Assembly: GCA_020722815.1 (NCBI GenBank)
Contig: DYKB01000057.1
Location: 1 to 46,975 of the forward strand
Length of the DNA: 46,975 nucleotides
Origin: Caldithrix sp.
Lineage (GTDB): Bacteria > Zhuqueibacterota > Zhuqueibacteria > Thermofontimicrobiales > Sulfurfontimicrobiaceae
Direction of reading: 5' to 3'
How positions within the stretch are numbered: the stretch's first letter is position 1; the number at the start of each line of letters is the position of its first letter. The notes beneath the pieces are model-generated. The model saw nothing but the letters and a program-made list of their open reading frames with translations, ran no database searches and was not told where the DNA came from. Made by a program: the position numbers and the translations under genes. Positions 15,743 to 25,448 of the stretch are shown in pieces.

Positions 15743-18700
15743 TTACAACTTATGTGCCAGAACAATGGTGTGAGTGGCCTGGGTGATAATCCCCTGGCGT
15801 TCGTTCAGGGCTTCCAGAAAGACAATATAAATTCCCATCCGGGCGCGTTGTCGCTGATCATTCATACCATCCCAGATGACTGAACAATTTGCGCCTGAGT
15901 CGATGGCATTCAGCAAGGTTCGAATGAGCCGGCCGCGGGCATCATAAATTTTTAAATTCACATGGGCGGTTTCCATTGGCAATTGCCAGGTGATAATGGC
16001 TTCATCCTCAAAATTATCCTGATCCGGTGAGAAGGGGTTGGGTTCAATCGAAATTTTAGCCATGGTTGGCATTGCGGAAACAAAAAGGCTGTTTTGCCTT
16101 CCCGGTGTCCCCCCTTTTGCGGACACACAGGCGCTCCAGTTGGCGGGATCAGTCGAATTTTGGTCGGGCTGAATCCGCTCCAGCGAAACATAGTCCATTT
16201 TCCCCCAGGCTGCCGAATAAAAAACACTATCCATTGGCTGCCCAATGAGATCATAAAGCCAGATTTGATCGGATTCATTATTTAATGCTGGAAAAGAAGG
16301 AGAAGTCACCAGCACCGGCGCCGACACTTCGGGCCAATCGTCGAAAAATGAAGAATCTTCAGTGATAATTACATAATTTTGGGGATTTAAGAGCATCGGG
16401 TCCGGAAATTCAAGAAATTTTTGCTTCTTATCTGCATTCGAAATCGCCCAATCGGTTAAATCAACTGGTTGATCACCTGGATTATAGAGTTCAATCCATT
16501 CATTTTGCCCGGTAAAAGGATTGTACATAATTTCATTGATGATGACGCAGCCTGGAAAATAGCCCACTTTAAATGGCACAATAGCGCGGTTATTTGCTAA
16601 ATTCAAATCACCGGTGCAAACAATTTCTGTCATAAGCAATTTTCTGCCCGAAGGAGAAGGCGGAAGCCTGGTTTCGATTTGCACAAATTGGCCGGATCCT
16701 AACATTTGCTTTATTTTCAGCGCTTTGCAAAAAATTTGAAAATTCGAATCCCCTATTGGATTATGATAAAAATAAAGATCAAAATCTGAAATGGTTAATT
16801 TGCCAGTATTAAAAATTTTTAAAGAAGTTCCAATAGAATCCCTGCTAGTAAATACTTCCGGAGTGAGGACAATTGATTCCGGCTTCACCTCCAGATCAAT
16901 CTCGTTCGGGTCAATACTGTTGATCGCACCCGGCGTCGCACCGGCGTCGGCCCGACAGATTTTCCAGGTATGCCGATCATTGGAATTGAGCTGCCAGAAT
17001 ACACGCTCCACCGATTTTCCCTTCGCGGCTGGCCAGTCCTGTTGATAAAAAAGGCTATCGATTATAAAACCAGCGCCATCTTTTAATCGGATTACATCTT
17101 CATCATTATTCAAATCTGGAAAATCATCAGCCACAATTACCGGACATTTTACAAATGAATAAATATCAAAAAACAGCGAATCTTCGGTGATGATACAAAA
17201 TTTGCCGGGCTCAATTAAATATTCTTGCTGGATAACCATTTGATTTTTAGGAGTAAAATCAGCTATCGACCAGTCCAGCAAATGAATTGACTCGGTTGTG
17301 GGATTGTAAAGTTCGACCCATTCGACCTGGGACAGCGTTGGTTGGGCATAATATTCATTCAAGACCAGTGATTTTTCCGGGAAACCGATAAAACAGGCGC
17401 TTTGTATGAAATTATTATCCATTTTTTCATCAGCCGGTTCATTTAACCGAAAGGTTGGGAAATGTTTACCGGAAGTGTTGGCAGTCCAATTTATCGAAAA
17501 AACAATCGAATCACCCGGCGCTAATTCAATTCCTTCCAGTTCCTGAACCAATTCTTCCGGATCTAAAAGTCGATTCTGGTTCAAATCGTCAAAAAAGAAG
17601 AGCGATTGAAAATCTGCTTTTACCACCCCATCATTTTTGACGACCACTTTAATTGTCACAGGTAAATGGACCTTTATCCGAGATGGGTTAATCACGATGT
17701 TTGTTAATCCGAAATCAATTCTGGCCGGCCAGCAACTATTCGCCCGCCCGGGTGTTGCCCCCGTCCTGTCGGTTGAACGTAACCAGGATGGCAAATTTCC
17801 TTCTGACGCAGAAGCCCAAGTTCGTTCCAACGAAACGCCCTGAACATATCCCATATTGGCCGAATAAGAGAGACTATCGACGATAAATTGAGAAAAATCA
17901 TAGAGAAAAACCTGATCACCCGAATTATTTAAAGTGGGCCAATTTTTTTGAATGACGATGGTCTGCTTAGCAAGCGATGGATGCTGGTTTAAAAAACCTG
18001 AGTTGGCAGTAACTATCAGAAATGAATCGGGCTGAATAAATAGTGAATTGGGCCAAATGCTTATCGCCGCATTTTTTCGGGAATCGGAAATCAGCCAATC
18101 CTTCACGTCTACCGCCATCGCACCCGGATTAAAAATTTCTATCCATTCCGCAGCAGCCGCAAATGGATAATACATAATCTCGGTTATCAGTAATGTATTA
18201 AATTCGAAGTGAACTTTTAAGAGGTAGATAATTCGATTATTTGATAAATTTTGATCCGCTGAATAGTTTAGATTTAAAACGAATTGATTCAAACCGGCTG
18301 AAAAATTCTTTATATAAAACTCTACAAAATAATTTTCGCCGGGCAAAACAATTCCATCAAAATTTTTTCCTTCAATTTTTTCATTTATCGGGCTAATTGA
18401 ATCGAAATCAATATCATGAAACACAGTAACTTCAAATTTATCAACCCCTTTGACTCCACAATTATAAATCGGAACTACCAGTTTTATCGAATCCGAAGCA
18501 CCTGGTTTCTCAGGTTGGCACTGAATCGAATCAATTAACGCCAGATCATAATCAAATTTATACACGCTATTTTGGAAACCGGGCGTCCCATTTAGAAGAA
18601 GGCAATTCGCCCAATTGTCAGTGGAATTATCGCCATCCAGTGTGATTTTTTCATCAGAATGGCCGGCTTGATTACCCACCGAATACTGGTAACTTGATAT

Positions 18701-19129
18701 CATATTTCCTGATGAATCAAAAATCGAGACGACTTCTGCTGAACTATTTGAAAGGCCACCGCTGCCAAAAGTGCTATTATCGATGGTTAAAATTAAAGCT
18801 TCAGGTGGAATCAAATTTTGATAAGTTTTTGAATTGGTAAAATAATCCGGATCCAGGACAATCGCGTATTTTCGGGGTGCCAAAATTATTTTCCCATCGG
18901 GAATGGTGACAATTTTATCCCATCCCGTACCATCGCTCATTTGCCAGCCAGTCAAATCGATAGAATCCATATCACTTGTATTAAAAATTTCAACGAACTC
19001 ATCCGTATTTTCACTGGCGAGGGGATCGAACATGATTTCAGATAAGGTAACCTGCGAAACAAGCTGTGAACTGATGCCGGGCAAGATGAAAAAGCAGCAC
19101 AGAAAATAAAAAATGTGCTTTCTTTTCAT
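15743..19129 (-). CDS. Large secreted protein with four lamin-tail domains and a FlgD-type Ig C-terminus
   Basis: 1128 residues from the ATG at 19129; an open 20-codon upstream extension lacks a signal. MKRKHIFYFLCCFFILPGIS is a Sec signal. Four lamin-tail (LTD) domains begin near residues 30, 313, 588 and 862, each opening with a version of LLITEIMYYPF and EWIEIFNPG and closing with SLERxxxxxxxxxxxW. CARDB/Ig-like linkers separate them, giving a repeat unit of about 275 residues. The C-terminus (about 1040-1128) has EPNPFSPD and LKIYDARGRLIRTL, the FlgD-Ig-like module often found at the end of secreted proteins in FCB bacteria. Bacterial LTD proteins are often surface or secreted proteins, sometimes linked to nucleases, but no nuclease domain is present. 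Likely a cell-surface structural or adhesive protein, single gene, ending at the terminator near 15551. Confidence 0.87.
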   Translation of the reverse strand: MKRKHIFYFLCCFFILPGISSQLVSQVTLSEIMFDPLASENTDEFVEIFNTSDMDSIDLTGWQMSDGTGWDKIVTIPDGKIILAPRKYAIVLDPDYFTNSKTYQNLIPPEALILTIDNSTFGSGGLSNSSAEVVSIFDSSGNMISSYQYSVGNQAGHSDEKITLDGDNSTDNWANCLLLNGTPGFQNSVYKFDYDLALIDSIQCQPEKPGASDSIKLVVPIYNCGVKGVDKFEVTVFHDIDFDSISPINEKIEGKNFDGIVLPGENYFVEFYIKNFSAGLNQFVLNLNYSADQNLSNNRIIYLLKVHFEFNTLLITEIMYYPFAAAAEWIEIFNPGAMAVDVKDWLISDSRKNAAISIWPNSLFIQPDSFLIVTANSGFLNQHPSLAKQTIVIQKNWPTLNNSGDQVFLYDFSQFIVDSLSYSANMGYVQGVSLERTWASASEGNLPSWLRSTDRTGATPGRANSCWPARIDFGLTNIVINPSRIKVHLPVTIKVVVKNDGVVKADFQSLFFFDDLNQNRLLDPEELVQELEGIELAPGDSIVFSINWTANTSGKHFPTFRLNEPADEKMDNNFIQSACFIGFPEKSLVLNEYYAQPTLSQVEWVELYNPTTESIHLLDWSIADFTPKNQMVIQQEYLIEPGKFCIITEDSLFFDIYSFVKCPVIVADDFPDLNNDEDVIRLKDGAGFIIDSLFYQQDWPAAKGKSVERVFWQLNSNDRHTWKICRADAGATPGAINSIDPNEIDLEVKPESIVLTPEVFTSRDSIGTSLKIFNTGKLTISDFDLYFYHNPIGDSNFQIFCKALKIKQMLGSGQFVQIETRLPPSPSGRKLLMTEIVCTGDLNLANNRAIVPFKVGYFPGCVIINEIMYNPFTGQNEWIELYNPGDQPVDLTDWAISNADKKQKFLEFPDPMLLNPQNYVIITEDSSFFDDWPEVSAPVLVTSPSFPALNNESDQIWLYDLIGQPMDSVFYSAAWGKMDYVSLERIQPDQNSTDPANWSACVSAKGGTPGRQNSLFVSAMPTMAKISIEPNPFSPDQDNFEDEAIITWQLPMETAHVNLKIYDARGRLIRTLLNAIDSGANCSVIWDGMNDQRQRARMGIYIVFLEALNERQGIITQATHTIVLAHKL

Positions 19130-19810
19130 AAATAAATCCTGAATCTCCTTTGTAATTTTGATACTTATATCAATAAAACCATTCAGCAACTAAAATAGTT
19201 ATCAAATATTAAAAAATTGAAATTATCTTTGCCAGTAAAATTTTTAAAAATTTATTAGTTGATAAGCTGATTTGAAAAAAATATTCTGTTTTTTACTGCC
19301 CCGCCGATTTATTTTATTTTTATTGGTACAATCTGTGAAATCTGGGGTAACATTCCCTAAAATTGACCACAAATTATACAGAATTCACAGTTGATATTTT
19401 CATGAATGAGCTGCTGTACCGGCAGCTATCATAATTCTGCTTTGTTCGATTTAAAATCGGTATTCTAAAATACCACTTAGAATATCATGCCGAGGCAGCG
19501 TTTGTTTCGGCAAGGCTCAGAACAGATTTTGTCAATAAGGATTTTTTTGTCTTCGCAGGGGATTCTTCGTACGGTAAAACTTGCCCCGAGCACTTGTTGG
19601 GGAGAACGCGGAATTCAGAATGTAACGAAATTATTTTCTAGATTAGGCCGGAAATGGCTTGCAAGGTATAGATTATATTGCGGCTGATGAGATGGATCAA
19701 TAAAAACTAACGTGACGACTCAGGTTGATGGGTTCAGGGTTCACCGTTGGAAACCTTCCTTTTTCCCATTCGCCTGATGGCTCTGCCAGTGCAAATATCG
19801 TATGAACAGG
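19130..19810. other. Intergenic region between the surface protein and polysaccharide locus
   Basis: About 680 bases hold no gene I can support. Around 19480-19620 there are degenerate pieces of the ATGCCGAGGCAGCG / GGCAAGGCTC and CCCCGAGCACTTGTTGGGG palindromic type seen elsewhere in the window. Short open frames here look like chance. Confidence 0.4.
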
Positions 19811-21208
19811 CTAAATCCCCCGTACACCAAAAATCAACGTCTCCCAGATAATTATTAAATCCAACAAAAACGATTGATTTTCAATATATTGTAAATCGTG
19901 TTCCAGGCCTTCATGAATCGGGCGATGACGATCAGGACTAATTTGCCACAAACCGGTGATACCGGGCTTTACACTTAATCGTTGCCGCTGTAATTCATTA
20001 TAAGTATCCACAATAAATTTCATCTCCGGGCGCGGACCAACCACACTCATATCCCCCAACAACACATTTAAAAATTGTGGCAATTCATCAAGACTGGTTT
20101 TTCGTAAAAGCCGGCCAAATGGCGTTATTCTCGGATCATATTTGGTCGTGGGCGTATAAGCATACGGATTCGATTCGGTATACATCGTGCGAAATTTATA
20201 CATCGTGAATAATTTCCCCTTTTTCCCGACCCGTTGTTGCTTGAAAAGTATCGGCCCTTTTGAATCCATTTTTATCCGAAGTGCAATCATGGCCAGAATT
20301 GGTGCCGTGGCGATTAAAACCAAAACTGAAAATACGATATCAAATATCCGCTTGGAAAGGTTACGGCTAATTCGTTCTTTACGTTCTTTAATGGAATATA
20401 GCGGGATACCATTCAGGGAATCCATCTCGATTTCCTGTAATTTCACGCTGCTCATACTGGGAACAAACCGATATTTGGGAAGCGAACCATTGCAGCTATC
20501 AATAATATGCGAAATCCGTTCTGATGGCGCCGAGGGCATGGTGATAAACATTTCATCCACTTCATATTTTGAAGCCAGATCTTTTACATTTTCCAGACGC
20601 CCTAAAATCTTCGGACCATTTCCATTACCGGAATTTGGTGGGTTATCCTGAAACTTATGATCATCCACAAATCCAACCACTTTATAACCCAATTTCGGTA
20701 CACTGTCCAGATGTTTCACCAATCGATTTCCGGTTTCACCAGCGCCATATACCAAAATCCGCTTGGTGCCAATCTCTTTTTTAATAAAAAAGCGATGTAA
20801 CTGATGAACAAAAATTCTTTCCAGTCCCAGACCACCGGGCAGAATGAACAACGCATAAATCGATTGTAATCGTGAAAGATAAACCCGAGGGAAAAAGAAT
20901 GAAATAATAATCAAAATACCATACGCCAAAAAGCAACCGCGCAAAATAGCACGTAATTCTTTAACATTAACAATACTGATTTCTCGCTGATAGGCACCGG
21001 TCATCTTTAAAATGGCCACAAAAAGCAAACCTAACGCCAGAAAAACCTCTATTGGTAAAATTTTTGGATTTAAATTATGACGAATACCATCTGAATGAAG
21101 CCATAACCAGTAGCTGAAAAATAAGATGCCAATAATCACCAGATAGTCGAATCCCACTTGTAACCCGAACATAAGATGATCATAGTGATGTTTTAACCAT
21201 TTTTTCAT
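19811..21208 (-). CDS. Polyprenyl-phosphate sugar phosphotransferase (initiating transferase, WbaP/ExoY type)
   Basis: 465 residues; the normal size for a full-length polyprenyl glycosylphosphotransferase. The N-terminus has about four or five membrane helices (residues 12-130), the middle a Rossmann-like domain (RILVYGAGETGNRLVKHL, about 148-165), and the C-terminus the catalytic domain: KRIFDIVFSVLVLI, GPILFKQQRVGKKGKLFTMY, KFRTM, RKTSLDELPQFLNVL, DMSVVGPRPE and KPGITGLWQIS. It moves a sugar-1-phosphate from a nucleotide sugar to undecaprenyl phosphate, the first step of the polysaccharide unit. It is the last gene of the minus-strand locus, 128 bases after the WecG/TagA gene. The sugar transferred is not predictable. 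Confidence 0.93.
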   Translation of the reverse strand: MKKWLKHHYDHLMFGLQVGFDYLVIIGILFFSYWLWLHSDGIRHNLNPKILPIEVFLALGLLFVAILKMTGAYQREISIVNVKELRAILRGCFLAYGILIIISFFFPRVYLSRLQSIYALFILPGGLGLERIFVHQLHRFFIKKEIGTKRILVYGAGETGNRLVKHLDSVPKLGYKVVGFVDDHKFQDNPPNSGNGNGPKILGRLENVKDLASKYEVDEMFITMPSAPSERISHIIDSCNGSLPKYRFVPSMSSVKLQEIEMDSLNGIPLYSIKERKERISRNLSKRIFDIVFSVLVLIATAPILAMIALRIKMDSKGPILFKQQRVGKKGKLFTMYKFRTMYTESNPYAYTPTTKYDPRITPFGRLLRKTSLDELPQFLNVLLGDMSVVGPRPEMKFIVDTYNELQRQRLSVKPGITGLWQISPDRHRPIHEGLEHDLQYIENQSFLLDLIIIWETLIFGVRGI

Positions 21209-21336
21209 AGGCTTTAAGAATTCCCCTTACAATTATCATCCTGATAACCACTAAAATAACAATCCATTGACTAAAAATATATAAATTGTGATGCGTCATC
21301 CATGATAATATACCACCATGAATTGATCACCCAAAA

Positions 21337-22101
21337 TCAAATCACCTTGTAGCGCCGAACCTTACTCAATTGACCGAGAATATGCAGCACAAATAAGGGA
21401 TTTTCAATCAAATAGCGCTTCCAGAGACGACGGGGTTCCTGAAATAACCGAAAAACCCACTCCAGCCCACTCTGCTGCATCCAGTGTGGCGCCTGTTTGA
21501 CCATCCCTGAATGAAAATTAAACGCCGCCCCGACGCCAATCATCACCATTGCGCCAAGTTTTCCCAGATGTTCGGACATCCATAAATCCTGTTTCGGTGA
21601 AGACAGCCCGACCCAGATGATGTCTGGTTTCGCCGCATTGATGCGCTGAATGATTTCCAGATCCTCTTCCGGGGTCAATTGACGAAAAGGGGGTGAATAG
21701 GTCCCCGCAATCTTCAAGTCAGGAAATTTTTCCTGTAATTTACTCGCCAGTATTTCGCCAACGCCGTCATCACCGCCATAAAAATAATTCGAATACCCTT
21801 TTTGCGCCGCCATCCGGCAGGTTTCCAGCATCAAATCCGGGCCATAAACCCGTTCGGTTTGATAGCCAAATAACCGGCCCAGCCAGACCAATGGCATCCC
21901 ATCCGGCGTCACCAATCCCGCGCGATTCAGGACCCGCCGCACGCGCTTCGATTTATGCCCCGCCATAATGGTACTCACCGCAGCGACACTGATATAATTT
22001 TGCTTTCGTTGCTGAATCCATTGTTCAATTGCGGTAACGGCGCCAGGAATATTAAACATATTCACTTTTACGCCTAAAATATTTGCCGTCGCAAAATCCA
22101 T
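21337..22101 (-). CDS. WecG/TagA/CpsF-family glycosyltransferase
   Basis: 254 residues. I chose ATG 22101 because GGAGAGG sits 8 bases upstream; an upstream GTG at 22122 would place that ribosome site inside the gene. Family marks: VAAVSTIMAGHKSK, LVTPDGMPLVWLG near residue 70, VYGPDLM, GLSSPKQDLWM near 175, GVGAAFNFHSG and the C-terminal EWVFRLFQEPRRLWKRY. These GT26 enzymes usually add the second sugar, often N-acetylmannosamine-type, to the lipid-linked first sugar on the cytoplasmic membrane face, which fits its place beside the initiating transferase. Confidence 0.92.
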   Translation of the reverse strand: MDFATANILGVKVNMFNIPGAVTAIEQWIQQRKQNYISVAAVSTIMAGHKSKRVRRVLNRAGLVTPDGMPLVWLGRLFGYQTERVYGPDLMLETCRMAAQKGYSNYFYGGDDGVGEILASKLQEKFPDLKIAGTYSPPFRQLTPEEDLEIIQRINAAKPDIIWVGLSSPKQDLWMSEHLGKLGAMVMIGVGAAFNFHSGMVKQAPHWMQQSGLEWVFRLFQEPRRLWKRYLIENPLFVLHILGQLSKVRRYKVI

Positions 22102-22733
22102 AATTAAGACCTCTCCCAACACTCAGGTAAGTTTCCGGAAGAATTCAATCCAGAGGTATCATATTCGGCTGGTGTTAATCTTCCATGATTCAAAATTCCA
22201 CTCTTCATATTTTAATTTATCAAAAAATATGCCATCAACTAAACTGTTAAAATTATTTATGTATCAATACGAAAATATCTTTTTTCCGGTCAACCGCTAC
22301 TTTTCCGTTTCAAACCAAATTCAAAAGCAGAAAACATGCTGTTTTTATGAAAGTTATAAACGCCTCAAAACCAGACCCAAATATCCGTCGCCGCCATTTG
22401 TTAAAGAGAAAAATCGACTCTTCCCTGAAACGCCAGGTACTCCCGGCTCATTTTCCCCCTGCTGGCATTACCCGAAATCAGCCCAAATGGTCGATTTTCT
22501 CCGGAGGCGTTTAAAACAACCTGTTACAATACAGAAAAAAATTACCGCTCGGGCAAATTAATCGATAAATATTACAAAATGTAAAATTTTCTGCCCAAAA
22601 TTCTGAACCATTTTACAAAAGTGTTATTGAATGAAACAATTTAGAATAGATTAAATTCTGAAAGGTAATTCAGACAGGAATTGAAATTCAGCGGGAATGG
22701 ATCTGAGGCTTATTTGAAGAGAAAAGGAAGTGT
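22102..22733. other. Intergenic region with weak dyads
   Basis: A 630-base gap in the polysaccharide locus. It holds two separate dyads: AAACGCCTC (22358-22366) with GAGGCGTTT (22504-22512), and GAGAAAAATCGAC (22406-22418) with GTCGATTTTCTC (22490-22501). An open frame at 22172-22561 has low-complexity, unlikely composition and I do not call it. It may carry the promoter of the WecG-transferase pair. Confidence 0.4.
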
Positions 22734-23927
22734 TTATTTTAAAATACTTCGATTCGAATTCATAAATTGAAGCGCCTGATAAAAATGGTTTGCTATAATT
22801 TTTTGTTCAGGACGGTTGGCCAAATCAAAAACGAGCGCATCGAAAAGGTATAAACTGAAAAAATCGTGTAAAAATTCCACAGGTATCCTGAGAAATTGCA
22901 TGTAAAGCTCTATCATTTTACGATTTATGCTGCCATGTAAAAATTTCTGACGAATAATGACCTCAACCGGCATTTTTTTAATCTGACGCTGTCCCTGAAA
23001 AACAAAATGAAACAGGTCAAAAAGCGGAGGATAATCAACTCGTGCAAACTCCCAATCAAAAACCGTCAATTCCTGCCCATATTGCCGGATATTATACGGC
23101 GTAAAATCTCCATGATGAACGCCAAAAGGCAGCTCCAATTTTTCAAGCCGTTTTAAAGCTTTAACCATATTACCGACAATTGAAGAATTCAGCTCTTTGT
23201 GTGAAGAACGTAATTTTTGCAGATCATGAGAAAGACGTTCCATGAATGAGGAGTTCTCAAATCGCTCTTTTCGGCCGGTCATTTCAATGAGTTCCAATAA
23301 AAACAGCACCATCTTTTCATTTAAATCCAGCCCAACAAATCTGGCGCGCAAATCCAGCGGCTCCTGCACCATCACCTGAAAATTCTGCCATTCCCCCCAA
23401 TAAAGAGTATTGGGCACTTTTCCATTCACAAACTTCAGTGATTTTAATTTTTCACCAATTTCATATTCATTTTTCATGAAAGCCTGATTTGAAGGATTAT
23501 CGGCAATTTTCAGATAACCCAACACCTGACCATTCGAACGCATGAGCTGCAGGGTCAACTTTTGATTTTTTCCCGAAGAACCAACATAACCGCTACACCA
23601 GAGCTTATCCTTCAATTTCATCTCCTGCTGAACTTTTTGCAATAGATTGGCTAATTCAGGTGTCGAAAAAATTGTCTTTTGACTCATATTTTTGGCAATC
23701 AGATACCCTTGCTGTAAACTCAGCTTAATTAACTGATTTTTAAAAGCCGCGGTATTATGAATGCGAAAGCCCGAACGATACAGCCGACCCGTCACCGTCG
23801 GGATAAGCAATCGTGGCGTTTCAATTGAAGGAATTGCAAAAAAAGGAATGGAATTGGTGTTTTTATTATTTGAGAAGAAAAATGGCAATAAACCATTTTG
23901 ATCCGATTTTTTCTGATGCGGTTTCAT
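22734..23927 (-). CDS. APH-fold phosphotransferase in polysaccharide locus
   Basis: 397 residues. The C-terminal two thirds have an aminoglycoside/choline-kinase-type fold: catalytic loop FGVHHGDFTPYNI near residue 268 (HGDxxxxN) and metal motif TVFDWEFA near 288. The first ~100 residues (PRLLIPTVTGRLYRSGFRI) are an extra domain I do not recognise. Family members phosphorylate small hydroxyl compounds. In this locus it could phosphorylate a sugar, choline, ethanolamine or another substituent before attachment. Antibiotic resistance is unlikely given the context. It lies upstream of the WecG gene across a 630-base gap; between it and the rest of the locus is the repeat-rich accessory patch. 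Confidence 0.72.
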   Translation of the reverse strand: MKPHQKKSDQNGLLPFFFSNNKNTNSIPFFAIPSIETPRLLIPTVTGRLYRSGFRIHNTAAFKNQLIKLSLQQGYLIAKNMSQKTIFSTPELANLLQKVQQEMKLKDKLWCSGYVGSSGKNQKLTLQLMRSNGQVLGYLKIADNPSNQAFMKNEYEIGEKLKSLKFVNGKVPNTLYWGEWQNFQVMVQEPLDLRARFVGLDLNEKMVLFLLELIEMTGRKERFENSSFMERLSHDLQKLRSSHKELNSSIVGNMVKALKRLEKLELPFGVHHGDFTPYNIRQYGQELTVFDWEFARVDYPPLFDLFHFVFQGQRQIKKMPVEVIIRQKFLHGSINRKMIELYMQFLRIPVEFLHDFFSLYLFDALVFDLANRPEQKIIANHFYQALQFMNSNRSILK

Positions 23928-24070
23928 TCGTCCCTGAATTTTTTTTAAAATTTTATAGAAAGAAATGAAAGAGTTAACTCAAAAAAGCATGTTCCTGTCA
24001 ATCCAGAATATCCTGTTATCCTGTCATATTTATCGCGATATGAACAGGCAAACATCCTGAACGATCATAC

Positions 24071-24225
24071 AAATTTTGTAACCGTTCACAGGGTGGCGCG
24101 AATCTGTCATTCCCGCATGTTTTTGGCGGGAATCCAAACTTTTTTAGAAATGGATGCCCGATAAAAGCATTCGGGCATCACAGAAGTTACTATTTTAGCA
24201 TACCAGTGAACGGATACCAAATTTT
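24071..24225. repeat. Inverted-repeat element, family B copy 2
   Basis: The ends AAATTTTGTAACCGTTCACA (24071-24090) and CCAGTGAACGGATACCAAAT (about 24203-24222) are complementary with a few mismatches and resemble the ends of the element at 9821-9991. Inside lie the TCATTCCCGC / GCGGGAATCC palindrome at 24109-24135 and the hairpin GATGCCCGA / TTCGGGCATC at 24153-24179. Non-coding. Confidence 0.55.
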
Positions 24226-24265
24226 ACCGATCAATTAACCTTTATTTGTGAACTTAAATCAGCAA

Positions 24266-24526
24266 TCATCGCCGTGGAAACCTCGCCAGCAATTTTTGCC
24301 GTTCGATACGCATTTGGGTTGCTGAAAAATCATGGATTGAATCCGGATTTTCCTTAAGCCACAAATTATGGACATCGTCTAAAAAAATGAGAAACTTTTT
24401 TAATCCATCCGGATCATTTCGTTCTTCTTCCTGACGCTGCTGTTCCAGCTCACCCAATAATTGCATACGCTTCATCCAGGCGGCATACTCTTCGGCAGAA
24501 AGTATCATCTTTTTAATTTTGTCCAT
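24266..24526 (-). CDS. Small hypothetical protein, possibly antitoxin-like
   Basis: 86 residues, mostly predicted helix, charged at the C-terminus (RIERQKLLARFPRR). I do not recognise the family. The region EEYAAWMKRMQLLGELEQQRQEEE resembles the helical small proteins often found alone in accessory patches with toxin-antitoxin genes, but nothing is specific. The ATG has only a weak ribosome site. It lies between the APH-fold kinase and the duplicated repeats. Confidence 0.5.
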   Translation of the reverse strand: MDKIKKMILSAEEYAAWMKRMQLLGELEQQRQEEERNDPDGLKKFLIFLDDVHNLWLKENPDSIHDFSATQMRIERQKLLARFPRR

Positions 24527-24877
24527 TTAATTAAGGTTATATTTTTTAATCTAAAATATAGCAAAAAATGACCATTAAAACAAGAACTTTTTTAACAAAG
24601 TCTCTTGGTGATTAGCCCAAAAATCTTCACCTAATTTGGCTTTGTTTTGGAAAAATTGCCTTCTGAAAATTTTTTGAAAATCAATATAAATCCATATTTT
24701 ACAATACTTTATTAAACAAAAAAAATAACTATGCACAAGACGAAAAGCGGACAGGATAACAGGATTTACAGGATTAAAATTTAATGAATTTAATCAATCT
24801 TTTCCTTTACGGATTCTTTGCGCCTTTGTGTCTTTGCGTGATAATTTATTCCGGATACACCTGTTTCGGCTTGCCTG

Positions 24878-25214
24878 ATAAGACAACGTTAAGTTGAAAA
24901 AAAATGATAAAACTTATTTAACGCAGCGGTCGCAGCGAAGAAAATTGACCGCAGATGACACCGATTTCACAGATTGACTTTGAACATCTGTCTTTAATTA
25001 TTTTGACGCCAATAATTTTGACATTAAATTTTTGCTTTGAATCACTCGGAAAGAATAAATGTCAAAATGATTATCGTCAAAATTATTAAAACAAAAACAT
25101 TCGTTAAGCGTTTTGTCAAAAATTTTTATCGGTGAAATCTGCGAAATCTGTGGTGGAGACAAGATTATGCAATTTATTTTAAAATTTCAGGATGTTAACT
25201 TAACGTTGTCGTAT
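24878..25214. repeat. Outer inverted-repeat element enclosing the first 242-bp repeat
   Basis: ATAAGACAACGTTAAGTT at 24878-24895 and AACTTAACGTTGTCGTAT at 25197-25214 are complementary at 17 of 18 positions; the inner 14 are perfect. They enclose the first copy of the 242-bp repeat. The GTTAAGTT core recalls the ends of the 100-bp element at 45735-45834, so these may be related terminal repeats. I found no clear flanking duplication. Confidence 0.5.
24929..25170. repeat. 242-bp palindromic repeat, copy 1
   Basis: This block (GTCGCAGCGAAG ... AAGATTATGC) is identical to 25449-25690. It is itself a long imperfect palindrome: CACCGATTTCACAGATT near the left end faces AATCTGTG/TTCACCG-type sequence near the right end, and TTAATTATTTTGACG faces CGTCAAAATTATTAA inside. 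Non-coding and able to form a large hairpin. Confidence 0.85.
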
Positions 25215-25306
25215 TAATCATCTCTCACGATTTAACCTGGATATAATGCGGTCTTTAAACCTTGTTTTCAGTTTTTAAACCTTGATAGCCTGGATAACCA
25301 CCTGAA

Positions 25307-25380
25307 CATCAACCTTATTACCTTCTTAAATGCAATATTTGATTATTTCATCAAATTTTAATAAGGTAATAAGGTTGATG
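25307..25380. repeat. Perfect 18-bp hairpin repeat
   Basis: CATCAACCTTATTACCTT (25307-25324) and AAGGTAATAAGGTTGATG (25363-25380) form a perfect 18-base stem around a 38-base AT-rich loop. The right arm recurs at 31-48 at the window edge. Confidence 0.7.
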
Positions 25381-25448
25381 CTGGGGAGGATGTCCGGGCT
25401 ACTGAGGTAGGAAATGCGAAAATTAGGTTTTTTTAAAGATTATTTTTA

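Noticed and set aside
15743..16050. A type IX secretion C-terminal sorting domain on the lamin-tail protein.
   Set aside because: The C-terminus matches the FlgD-like Ig module (NPFSPD, IYDARGRLIRTL, WDGMND) and lacks the short type IX end signature; any sorting role is unproven.
22172..22561. A 129-residue open frame on the + strand.
   Set aside because: Odd composition, no ribosome site, opposite to the surrounding locus and built over dyad repeats; probably chance.
22734..23927. The APH-fold gene as an aminoglycoside resistance gene.
   Set aside because: It lies in a polysaccharide locus, has an extra N-terminal domain and resembles no known resistance enzyme to me.
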